A program made the translations under genes and the position numbers. This document shows, one piece after another, positions 1 to 6,300 of a stretch of 6,626 nucleotides of DNA. The DNA is taken from contig JANYIK010000006.1 in assembly GCA_025362115.1 (NCBI GenBank), forward strand, positions 1-6,626, written 5' to 3'. How positions within the stretch are numbered: position 1 is the first letter of the stretch; each line of letters opens with the position of its first letter. Below the pieces are notes generated by a model. That model searched no databases, was not told the origin of the DNA, and saw nothing but the letters and a program-made list of their open reading frames with translations. Source of the DNA: Methylophilaceae bacterium (GTDB lineage Bacteria; Pseudomonadota; Gammaproteobacteria; Burkholderiales; Methylophilaceae).

Positions 1-1856
1 GGATGACGCAGTTTACGCAAGGCTTTGGCTTCAATCTGGCGAATACGCTCACGCGTTACGTCAAACTGTTTGCCGACTTCTTCCAAAGTATGGTCGGTGT
101 TCATCTCGATGCCAAAACGCATACGCAGCACCTTGGCCTCACGCGGTGTGAGAGAGTCAAGAATCTCCTTGGTCACTTCGCGCAAACCTGCATAGATAGC
201 TGCATCCTGAGGCGCCATCGTCGCCATGTCTTCGATAAAGTCGCCCAAGTGCGAGTCATCATCGTCGCCTATCGGCGTTTCCATGGAAATCGGTTCTTTG
301 GAAATCTTCAGAATCTTGCGGATTTTATCCTCAGGAATTTCCATTTTCTCCGCCAATAAGGCAGGATCAGGCTCTTGGCCGGTTTCTTGCAAAATCTGGC
401 GGCTGATACGGTTCATCTTGTTGATGGTTTCGATCATGTGCACAGGTATTCGAATAGTACGTGCCTGGTCAGCAATCGAGCGCGTAATCGCTTGGCGTAT
501 CCACCAAGTAGCATAGGTCGAAAATTTATAGCCACGACGGTATTCAAACTTGTCCACGGCCTTCATCAAGCCAATGTTGCCTTCTTGAATCAAATCCAGG
601 AATTGCAGGCCGCGATTGGTATATTTCTTGGCGATAGAAATCACCAAGCGCAAATTGGCCTCGATCATCTCGCGCTTGGCTCGCCGTGCGCGCGCCTCGC
701 CCGTAGACATCTGTTTGTTGATTTCCTTCAGCTCTTTGATCGGGATGCCAACCTTGATCTGCAAAGCAGCCAAGCGTTGCTGTTGATCCACGATAGAGTG
801 GCGGAAACGCTCCAGTTTGATGCTGTAAGGCTTATCTGCGCCGATTTCACCACCCAGCCATTCCAGATTGATTTCATTGCCGGGGAACACCTTGATGAAA
901 TGGCTGCGCGGCATGCCGGCTTTGGTCACGCAAAAGCCCATGATGTTGCGCTCGTGGCCACGCAATTCCTCAACTGTGGTGCGGATGCCGTCACATAATG
1001 CTTCTACCTGCTTGGCAGAAAAGCGGAAAGCCATCAGTTCAGCGAGAATCGCTTCTTGATGTTTTTTGTAATCCTTATGCTGAGAGTCGTGCTTCTCCAG
1101 CACTTTGATCATTTTGGCGTAGGCTTGGCGAATCAGTGTAAAGCGCTCCAGCACTACTTTTTTCAGCTCGGCCAATGCGGCGGCAGAAACGGCGGCGGCT
1201 TTTGCGCCATCTTCGTCCTCTTCCTCTTCTTCGTCTTCCGCATCAGGGTCGGCGTCATCAGATAACACTGGCTCATCCAGCGCCACATCAGAATCAATCA
1301 AGCCGTCCACCAAATCGTCAGCGCCAATTTCGCCAGCTTCTACCTTATCTACCAGCGCCAGCAGTTCAGCGATGGTGCTAGGGCAAGCGGAAATGGCTTG
1401 CACCATGTGTTTGAGGCCATCTTCGATACGCTTGGCGATTTCAATTTCGCCTTCGCGCGTGAGCAGATCCACCGTGCCCATTTCGCGCATATACATACGC
1501 ACCGGGTCAGTCGTACGGCCAAACTCAGAATCCACCGTAGAAAGCGCGCGCTCGGCTTCCTCTACCGCGTCTTCGTCGGTCACCGCGGGTGGCGCGTCGG
1601 ACATCAACAACACTTCGGCATCAGGCGCTTCTTCGTACACCTGGATACCCATGTCACCTATCATGCCGATGATGCCATCAATCTGCTCAGGGTCTTGCAC
1701 GTCGTCCGGCAAGTGATCGTTGATTTCGGCGTAGGTCAGGTAGCCACGCTCCTTGCCCAAAGCAATCAGATTCTTCAAGCGCGTGCGGCGCGCATCTAGA
1801 TCATTAGCGGCTGCGGGATTGTCACTAACTTTGTCGTTTTGGGTGTCGTTGGCCAT
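1..1856 (-). CDS. rpoD: RNA polymerase primary sigma factor (sigma-70), 3' end cut by window edge
   Basis: RpoD is the housekeeping sigma subunit that lets RNA polymerase recognise -10/-35 promoters and melt them. The frame is open from ATG at 1856 to the left edge (618 codons plus two bases). It ends in ...KLRHP, so only about 15 C-terminal residues are missing by comparison with E. coli. Visible parts: N-terminal region 1.1 (about residues 15-90, including GKERGYLTYAEINDHLP); region 1.2 beginning with DPVRMYMREMGTVDLL near 117; a non-conserved stretch with an almost purely acidic tract (about 200-216); region 2 from N401 (NLRLVISIAKKYTNRGLQFL); region 2.4 at 443-459 (YKFSTYATWWIRQAITR); and the region 4.2 helix-turn-helix at about 588-617 (VTRERIRQIEAKALRKLR). 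First and last codons share one frame, so there is no net frameshift. A weak GAGAG lies 6 nt before the ATG. It is the last gene of the rpsU-yqeY-dnaG-rpoD series, 56 nt after dnaG. Identification is secure. Confidence 0.97.
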   Translation of the reverse strand, partial: MANDTQNDKVSDNPAAANDLDARRTRLKNLIALGKERGYLTYAEINDHLPDDVQDPEQIDGIIGMIGDMGIQVYEEAPDAEVLLMSDAPPAVTDEDAVEEAERALSTVDSEFGRTTDPVRMYMREMGTVDLLTREGEIEIAKRIEDGLKHMVQAISACPSTIAELLALVDKVEAGEIGADDLVDGLIDSDVALDEPVLSDDADPDAEDEEEEEDEDGAKAAAVSAAALAELKKVVLERFTLIRQAYAKMIKVLEKHDSQHKDYKKHQEAILAELMAFRFSAKQVEALCDGIRTTVEELRGHERNIMGFCVTKAGMPRSHFIKVFPGNEINLEWLGGEIGADKPYSIKLERFRHSIVDQQQRLAALQIKVGIPIKELKEINKQMSTGEARARRAKREMIEANLRLVISIAKKYTNRGLQFLDLIQEGNIGLMKAVDKFEYRRGYKFSTYATWWIRQAITRSIADQARTIRIPVHMIETINKMNRISRQILQETGQEPDPALLAEKMEIPEDKIRKILKISKEPISMETPIGDDDDSHLGDFIEDMATMAPQDAAIYAGLREVTKEILDSLTPREAKVLRMRFGIEMNTDHTLEEVGKQFDVTRERIRQIEAKALRKLRH

Positions 1857-1882
1857 GAGTCGCTCTCAGCTTATAAGGTTAA

Positions 1883-1895
1883 GCGGGAAACCCGC
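1883..1895 (-). repeat. Small perfect hairpin in the dnaG-rpoD gap
   Basis: GCGGG-TTT-CCCGC (minus strand) is a 5-bp GC-only stem with a 3-nt loop, just downstream of the TATAAT and at the expected transcription start. It lacks a U-run after it (TTAACC follows), so it does not look like an intrinsic terminator. It could be an mRNA processing or stability structure in the rpoD leader or the dnaG-rpoD transcript, or an operator. The function is unknown. Confidence 0.4.
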
Positions 1896-1896
1896 C

Positions 1897-1902
1897 ATTA
1901 TA
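1897..1902 (-). promoter_or_regulatory. Candidate rpoD promoter -10 element (TATAAT)
   Basis: Read on the minus strand, the dnaG-rpoD gap contains a perfect TATAAT, 40 nt ahead of the rpoD ATG. Transcription would start near 1889-1890, inside the adjacent small palindrome. No good -35 hexamer is seen at 16-18 nt upstream (the 17-nt position reads GGAGAA), and there is no TGn extension. The element is therefore supported only by its -10 match and position. E. coli rpoD is known to have its own promoters within dnaG, which makes a separate rpoD promoter plausible. Confidence 0.45.
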
Positions 1903-1912
1903 CTACAAACAG

Positions 1913-3682
1913 TTATTTATTCTCCGAAACAGGCGCTTGCCGGTAGCTGCGTAGCGCCTCTTTCTCCTCTGCCGTCAAGGCCGCAAAAGGCTTGGCCAAT
2001 AATGTACTCATGTTTTGTTTGCTTTCAGCCGCCTGTAGCTGGCTTAGCAAACCAGCAAACTCTTCCGCTATGTCAAACTCTTCGTCTTCAAATTTTTCGT
2101 TTTCCCAGTGCAACAACTCGCCCGTCAAATCGGCCAATAATTGCGGAGCGACCACGCCTTTCAGGTTTTCCACGATAGCCGCCGGACGGATCAATCTATC
2201 AGTCGCCACCAACCGCATAATCCTTACCAAAGCCTCAAACTCGGTGTTGTTATTGGGTAGCCGCTCGGCATCCAATTGCAGCGCTAGCTCCGGTTGAATC
2301 AACAATAGCTGCAATAATTTACGCGTCAGTGTGGTCGGCGCGCGGCGCGGTACTTTGGCCTGCGCTTTGGCTTGGTTGCTGGGTGCTTGCAGTTTGAGCA
2401 GGCTTTCCACTTCGGCCTGCGTTACACCCGACAACTCGGCCACACGCTTGCGTAACATCAAATTCAATTTGGGCGCTTGCAACTGCTGCAAGATTGGCTT
2501 GGCATCATCCAAAAACCGCGCACGGCCTTCGTGCGAATCCAGCTCATTACGTACTGACAATTCCTGCACGATATAAGCCGAAAGGGGCATCGCGCTGGCA
2601 AGCTCGAGCTCAAACTGTTCCCGTCCAAACTCACGCACATAACTATCCGGATCATGCTCGGACGGCAAAAACAAAAAACTCAACTTGAGGCCGTCATTCA
2701 AGGCGGGCAAAGCATTCATCGCGGCACGCCAAGCGGCTTTTTTGCCCGCCGCATCGCCGTCAAAACAGAAAATAATATGATCTGTCTGGCGCATCAGCTT
2801 GGTGATGTGCTGCGGCGTGGTGGCCGTACCTAGCGTGGCAACAGCGTATTCCACACCATGCTGCGCCAGCGCCACCACGTCCATATAACCTTCCACCACC
2901 ACTACTTTATTCGCAGCGCGTATCGCCTGTCGCGCTAAAAACAAACCGTAGAGTTCCTGACCTTTCTGAAATAAGGGCGTTTCTGGAGAATTCAAATACT
3001 TGGGGCCATCATTTTTGTCGCCTCCCCCGTCTTTGTTCCCCATGACCCTGCCGCCAAAACCAATCACATTGCCGCGCTGGTCGTGGATGGGGAACATCAC
3101 GCGCTCACGAAACCGGTCATATACGCGGCCTTCGTCATTTTTGATAGTCAAGCCCAGCGTGGAGAGCGTTTCCTGCTCATATTGAGGGAAAACGTCGCGC
3201 AGATTCTGCCAGCCTTCAGGCGCATAACCCATGTGAAAACGCGCGGCGATCTCGCCTGAAAGTCCGCGCCCTTTCAGGTAAGTAATCGCGGTTTGCGATT
3301 TTTTCAGTTCGGCGCGGTAATAGACAGCGGCCTGCTGCATCACCTCGTACATGCTCGGCGCTGGGCGCTCTGGCTGAGGTGTGTTGCGCTCTTCTTGCGG
3401 CACCTTCACACCCACGCGTTTGGCCAAGTCTTCAATCGCCTCAACGAAAGTCAGTCCTTGATATTCCATCAAAAACCCAATCGCCGTGCCATGAGCGCCG
3501 CAGCCGAAGCAATGGTAAAACTGCTTGGATGCACTCACGGTAAAAGAAGGGGATTTTTCGTTGTGAAACGGGCAGCAGGCGACATGGTTCGCGCCCGCTT
3601 TTTTCAGCGGCACGGCAGCGTCTATCACGTCCACGATGTCAACGCGATTGAGGAGTTCTTGGATAAAGTGTTCTGGAATCAC
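1913..3682 (-). CDS. dnaG: DNA primase
   Basis: DnaG makes the RNA primers for leading- and lagging-strand replication, working with the DnaB helicase. The protein is 589 aa (E. coli 581). The N-terminal CHC2 zinc-binding domain shows C37, H40, C58 and C61 (ACCPFH ... YHCFGCGAHG). The RNA polymerase core has FRERVMFPIHDQRGNVIGFG at 191-210. The TOPRIM fold has catalytic E264 (VVEGYMD) and D308/D310 (FDGDAAGKKA). A divergent C-terminal part (about 450-589) corresponds to the helicase-binding domain. The start is GTG at 3682: it gives the family N-terminus MIPxxFIxxLLNRVDIVDV, and an in-frame TGA at 3725-3727 with no ATG in between excludes a longer form. No Shine-Dalgarno precedes it, and a terminator lies just upstream, so expression is probably low. 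Residues 216-226 form a G/K/D/N-rich insertion of roughly 7 residues before PKYLNSPET. Confidence 0.97.
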   Translation of the reverse strand: MIPEHFIQELLNRVDIVDVIDAAVPLKKAGANHVACCPFHNEKSPSFTVSASKQFYHCFGCGAHGTAIGFLMEYQGLTFVEAIEDLAKRVGVKVPQEERNTPQPERPAPSMYEVMQQAAVYYRAELKKSQTAITYLKGRGLSGEIAARFHMGYAPEGWQNLRDVFPQYEQETLSTLGLTIKNDEGRVYDRFRERVMFPIHDQRGNVIGFGGRVMGNKDGGGDKNDGPKYLNSPETPLFQKGQELYGLFLARQAIRAANKVVVVEGYMDVVALAQHGVEYAVATLGTATTPQHITKLMRQTDHIIFCFDGDAAGKKAAWRAAMNALPALNDGLKLSFLFLPSEHDPDSYVREFGREQFELELASAMPLSAYIVQELSVRNELDSHEGRARFLDDAKPILQQLQAPKLNLMLRKRVAELSGVTQAEVESLLKLQAPSNQAKAQAKVPRRAPTTLTRKLLQLLLIQPELALQLDAERLPNNNTEFEALVRIMRLVATDRLIRPAAIVENLKGVVAPQLLADLTGELLHWENEKFEDEEFDIAEEFAGLLSQLQAAESKQNMSTLLAKPFAALTAEEKEALRSYRQAPVSENK

Positions 3683-3699
3683 AAGTGGGATTATGGCGT

Positions 3700-3725
3700 A
3701 AAAAAAGGAGCTTTTCGCTCCTTTT
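3700..3725 (-). terminator. Rho-independent terminator between yqeY and dnaG
   Basis: On the minus strand a perfect 9-bp stem (AAAAGGAGC / GCTCCTTTT, loop GAAAA) runs straight into seven Ts. It lies 26 nt after the yqeY stop and 17 nt before the dnaG GTG. The arm positions are 3717-3725 and 3703-3711, with the loop at 3712-3716. It should end much of the rpsU-yqeY transcript before dnaG. A terminator ahead of dnaG is a known feature of the E. coli rpsU-dnaG-rpoD operon, where partial readthrough sets low primase levels. On the plus strand it also has a short T-run, but no plus-strand gene ends here. Confidence 0.88.
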
Positions 3726-3751
3726 CATTTCACTACATGATGGTAATGTCA

Positions 3752-4195
3752 TCAACCAAGTCGCGTTTTGATGAGCGCAGAAACCTTACCCATGTCGGCG
3801 CGCCCCACAATCTGCGGCTTCACCAGCGCCATCACCTTGCCCATATCCTTAACGCCCGCAGCGCCGGTTTCCTTGATGACATTTTCGATAATGGCATTCA
3901 CTTCGGCTTCCGTCAGCGCTTGCGGCAAATAGCCAGTCAACACGCCAACTTCAAACTTCTCCACGTCCGCTAGGTCGGTACGATTCGCGGCTTCATACTG
4001 GCTAATCGAATCGCGGCGTTGCTTGAGCATCTTCTCGATGATTTCAATGATTTGCGTATCCGACAATTCGATACGCTCGTCCACCTCGCGTTGCTTCATC
4101 GCCGACAGTAGCAAACGCACAGCAGACAACCGCGCGCTGTCTTTGGCGCGCATGGCTGTCTTCATATCTTCGCTTATTTGTGTCTTGAGCGACAC
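3752..4195 (-). CDS. yqeY: GatB/YqeY domain-containing protein
   Basis: This 147-aa protein belongs to the YqeY family, which resembles the C-terminal tRNA-binding tail domain of the amidotransferase subunit GatB. Its cellular role is not firmly established; a link to tRNA or translation is inferred from that similarity. Family signatures are visible: N-terminal MSLKTQISEDMKTAMRAKD, then RLSAVRLLLSAMKQREVDER (about 22-41), a central helical stretch EIIEKMLKQRRDSISQYEAA, YLPQALTEAEV near 89-99, and the C-terminal GRADMGKVSALIK (131-143). The length is normal for the family. The start is GTG at 4195, which gives the expected MSLK N-terminus. The 16-nt gap after rpsU holds no clear Shine-Dalgarno, so translation may be coupled to rpsU. 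The gene ends 26 nt before the terminator that separates it from dnaG. Confidence 0.92.
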   Translation of the reverse strand: MSLKTQISEDMKTAMRAKDSARLSAVRLLLSAMKQREVDERIELSDTQIIEIIEKMLKQRRDSISQYEAANRTDLADVEKFEVGVLTGYLPQALTEAEVNAIIENVIKETGAAGVKDMGKVMALVKPQIVGRADMGKVSALIKTRLG

Positions 4196-4211
4196 GGCAG
4201 AAACCGGAGTA

Positions 4212-4424
4212 TTAATAGAGCTTAGGTGGCAACATCTGGTTACGCAAACGGCGATGGGTGCGCTTTACAGCAGCAGCAGCCTTGCGCTTGCGTTCCCAAG
4301 TGGGCTTCTCGTAGAATTCGCGGGCACGCAATTCGGTCAACCGACCGGTCTTTTCAATAATGCGCTTGAAACGGCGCAGGGCAACGTCAAACGGCTCATT
4401 CTCTTTAACACGTACATTAGACAT
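4212..4424 (-). CDS. rpsU: 30S ribosomal protein S21
   Basis: S21 is a small, very basic protein of the 30S subunit that helps initiation at the 3' end of 16S rRNA. From ATG at 4424 it is 70 aa. It carries the family core VKENEPFDVALRRFKR, then TELRAREFYEKPTWERKRK and a basic tail ending QMLPPKLY, the C-terminus I associate with betaproteobacteria. An in-frame TTG three codons upstream (4433) is unlikely to be the start: the AGGAG at 4436-4440 would sit only 2 nt from it, whereas it lies 11 nt from the ATG. The gene is first in the minus-strand operon and has a good promoter about 40-70 nt upstream. Confidence 0.96.
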   Translation of the reverse strand: MSNVRVKENEPFDVALRRFKRIIEKTGRLTELRAREFYEKPTWERKRKAAAAVKRTHRRLRNQMLPPKLY

Positions 4425-4435
4425 GGAAAGCAACT

Positions 4436-4440
4436 CTCCT
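4436..4440 (-). promoter_or_regulatory. rpsU ribosome binding site (decides the start)
   Basis: AGGAG, within GAGGAGAG on the minus strand, is the only strong Shine-Dalgarno among the four complete or nearly complete minus-strand genes of the operon. Its distance supports ATG at 4424 (11 nt) over TTG at 4433 (2 nt). Confidence 0.75.
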
Positions 4441-4466
4441 CAAGGGGTATTCGGAAAAAGGGTGCT

Positions 4467-4495
4467 ATTCTAGCCAGCTAATGTTTTTTAATCAA
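4467..4495 (-). promoter_or_regulatory. Sigma-70 promoter for rpsU-yqeY(-dnaG-rpoD)
   Basis: On the minus strand, a -35 TTGATT (4490-4495) and a -10 TAGAAT (4467-4472) are separated by exactly 17 nt. The segment after the -10 begins AGCACCC, a GC-rich discriminator of the kind seen at growth-rate-controlled ribosomal promoters. The predicted start near 4460 gives an rpsU leader of about 36 nt. Confidence 0.75.
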
Positions 4496-4516
4496 TGACT
4501 TTTATGCTTAGATTTT

Positions 4517-5536
4517 ATGATTATTCTTGGAATTGAATCCTCCTGCGACGAAACTGGTGTCGCACTTTATGATACCGAGCAAGGCCTACGCAGCCATGCG
4601 TTGCATTCGCAAGTCGCCATGCACGCCGAATACGGCGGTGTTGTCCCAGAACTCGCCTCGCGCGACCACATCCGCCGTGCGCTACCGCTCACGCAAAAAG
4701 TATTGCATGATGCCGGGGCAACCCTCAAAGACATTGATGCCATCGCCTACACCCAAGGCCCAGGCTTGGCTGGCGCATTGTTGGTAGGCACCAGTGTTGC
4801 TGAATCCTTGGCTTTTGCACTCAACATCCCGGCACTTGGCGTACATCATCTGGAAGGCCATCTGCTTTCACCCCTGTTAGAAGAAAATCCTCCGGCTTTT
4901 CCTTTTATTGCGCTACTCGTTTCCGGTGGTCACACGCAAATCATGCGCGTCGGCGGTATCGGCGACTACGAGTTACTGGGCGACACGCTGGACGACGCAG
5001 CAGGAGAGGCTTTCGACAAGACCGCCAAACTATTGGGCTTGGGCTATCCAGGTGGAGCAGCGGTTTCCAAGCTGGCAGAGTCAGGCGACCCGACGCGCTT
5101 CAAACTACCGCGGCCAATGCTGAACAGCGGCGACCTGAATTTTAGTTTTAGCGGCCTGAAGACCGCGGTGTTAACCCTTGTAAATACCCATCAACCGTTG
5201 GATGAAATCACTCGCGCCGACATCGCCAGCGCCTTTCAACAAGCCGTAGTCGAAGTCATCAGCAGTAAGTGCATGGCCGCGCTGAAACAATGCGGACTCA
5301 AGCAACTGGTGGTTTCTGGCGGCGTAGGGGCTAACCGTCAACTCCGCGCTGCGCTGAGTAATGCCGCGCAGAAACAAGGGGCGGAAGTGTTTTATCCAAG
5401 ATTAGAATTTTGCACCGACAACGGTGCCATGATCGCCTTCGCCGGAGCGATGCGGATGAAGAGCATCAAGGCTGGTAGCCACGCTTTTACCATCAAACCG
5501 CGCTGGGATTTGGCCGAAGTTAGCGTTCCGCTTTAA
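4517..5536 (+). CDS. tsaD: tRNA N6-adenosine threonylcarbamoyltransferase TsaD
   Basis: TsaD transfers the threonylcarbamoyl group from threonylcarbamoyl-AMP to A37 of ANN-decoding tRNAs. It works with TsaB and TsaE and uses the product of TsaC; none of these partners is in the window. The protein is 339 aa (E. coli 337). Visible motifs: N-terminal ASKHA-type nucleotide loop MIILGIESSCDETG; YGGVVPELASRDH (39-51); metal-binding H111 and H115 in HHLEGHL; VSGGHT at 135-140; FSGLKTAV (211-218); SGGVGANRQLR (267-277); metal-ligand D301 in CTDNGAMIAFAG; and the C-terminal KPRWDLAEV. ATG at 4517 gives the family N-terminus, although no Shine-Dalgarno is visible in the AT-rich 20 nt before it. The gene is divergent from rpsU and convergent with plsY, so it appears to be monocistronic. 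Confidence 0.97.
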   Translation: MIILGIESSCDETGVALYDTEQGLRSHALHSQVAMHAEYGGVVPELASRDHIRRALPLTQKVLHDAGATLKDIDAIAYTQGPGLAGALLVGTSVAESLAFALNIPALGVHHLEGHLLSPLLEENPPAFPFIALLVSGGHTQIMRVGGIGDYELLGDTLDDAAGEAFDKTAKLLGLGYPGGAAVSKLAESGDPTRFKLPRPMLNSGDLNFSFSGLKTAVLTLVNTHQPLDEITRADIASAFQQAVVEVISSKCMAALKQCGLKQLVVSGGVGANRQLRAALSNAAQKQGAEVFYPRLEFCTDNGAMIAFAGAMRMKSIKAGSHAFTIKPRWDLAEVSVPL

Positions 5537-5650
5537 CTCCCTCGCATGGTTCGATACATTTTTCGTTCGTCCCGAGTAGCTGCTTGCACCATTATCGAGG
5601 GAAGTGCCGCGCCTAGCGCGGCGTATCGAAGGAGTGAACGAAAAACACTC
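5537..5650. repeat. Composite inverted-repeat element between convergent tsaD and plsY
   Basis: Immediately after the tsaD stop there are several inverted pairs. TCCCTCG (5538-5544) pairs with CGAGGGA (5596-5602). TTCGATAC (5550-5557) pairs with GTATCGAA (5623-5630). TTTTTCGTTC (5559-5568) pairs with GAACGAAAAA (5636-5645). The pairs are interlaced rather than nested, so they cannot all form at once. At the centre is a strong hairpin, GCCGCGC-CTA-GCGCGGC (5606-5622). The layout looks like one or two copies of an interspersed intergenic repeat. It may also stop transcription arriving from both genes, but no clean hairpin followed by a T-run is present. The boundaries are approximate. Confidence 0.6.
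5606..5622. repeat. Strong GC hairpin in the tsaD-plsY gap
   Basis: A perfect 7-bp stem of G and C only with a 3-nt CTA loop. It is the most stable local structure between the two convergent genes. It lacks a following T-run on either strand, so it is a candidate bidirectional mRNA 3'-end or pausing structure rather than a classical intrinsic terminator. Confidence 0.55.
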
Positions 5651-5684
5651 ACCACAAACGGGCTTAATCGGAGCCTCCCTAAAA

Positions 5685-6272
5685 CTACTTCTTACCAAAC
5701 CCCGCTTCGCTACCCGCCAGCAACTTCTGGATATTGCTTTTATGCCGCCATATCAGCACCAAGGTCAGCAGCAGTATGGTGAGCGTGTGCCCATTCCAGC
5801 CAAATAGAGTGGCCGCGATAAAAGGAGAGCTGGAAGCAGCCAGCATCGCCGCTACCGAAGAAATACGCCAAATGGCGAACACCACAATCCAAACGGCCAG
5901 CGAGCCTAAGCCCACCCAGATAGAGAACGCCATCAAGATGCCGAACTGAGTCGCCACGCCCTTGCCGCCCTTGAACCCGTGATACAAGGGGTACAAATGC
6001 CCCAGAAATACCGTCGCCGCAACTGCATCCACCCACAGTGGTGATAAGTTGTAACGCAGCGCCAGCCACACCGCCAGCCAACCCTTGGCTGCATCGCCTA
6101 TCAAGGTCAGTGCCGCGGCAATCTTTTTACCGCTACGCAATATATTGGTTGCCCCCGGATTGCCGGAGCCCACAGTACGCGGGTCAGCTAGGCCGAAAAT
6201 CTTACTCATCACGATACCAAACGAAATGGAACCCAACAGGTACGCCGCCAATACAAAAAACCACTCACTCAT
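5685..6272 (-). CDS. plsY: Acyl-phosphate:glycerol-3-phosphate acyltransferase PlsY
   Basis: PlsY is the membrane enzyme that acylates glycerol-3-phosphate using acyl phosphate made by PlsX, giving lysophosphatidic acid for phospholipid synthesis. From ATG at 6272 it is 195 aa (E. coli about 205). All three family motifs are present: GSGNPGATNILR (35-46), GHLYPLYHGFKGGKGVAT (91-108), and HKSNIQKLLAGSE (177-189). The rest is hydrophobic, with several likely membrane helices (about 4-26, 50-72, 78-93, 110-147 and 160-175). A TTG two codons upstream (6278) would also be in frame. The ATG is preferred because AAGAGA lies about 9 nt before it and the protein then begins MSEWFFVLAAYLLGS, a typical start. 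It ends in KK. It is convergent with tsaD and divergent from folB, so it is probably transcribed alone. Confidence 0.95.
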   Translation of the reverse strand: MSEWFFVLAAYLLGSISFGIVMSKIFGLADPRTVGSGNPGATNILRSGKKIAAALTLIGDAAKGWLAVWLALRYNLSPLWVDAVAATVFLGHLYPLYHGFKGGKGVATQFGILMAFSIWVGLGSLAVWIVVFAIWRISSVAAMLAASSSPFIAATLFGWNGHTLTILLLTLVLIWRHKSNIQKLLAGSEAGFGKK

Positions 6273-6300
6273 TTTCAATGTCTCTTAAAATTCGTTATTA

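Noticed and set aside
375..998. Plus-strand 207-aa open frame opposite rpoD
   Set aside because: It lies wholly antisense to the highly conserved rpoD regions and shows no recognisable family or start signal. It is a shadow of the sigma factor frame.
3293..3973. Plus-strand 226-aa open frame opposite the dnaG 5' end, terminator and yqeY 3' end
   Set aside because: It crosses two recognised genes and a terminator on the other strand, has no family resemblance, and is best explained as chance openness.
5402..5698. Minus-strand 98-aa open frame over the tsaD end and the repeat region
   Set aside because: It runs antisense to the conserved tsaD C-terminus and through palindromic repeat sequence, and resembles nothing I know.
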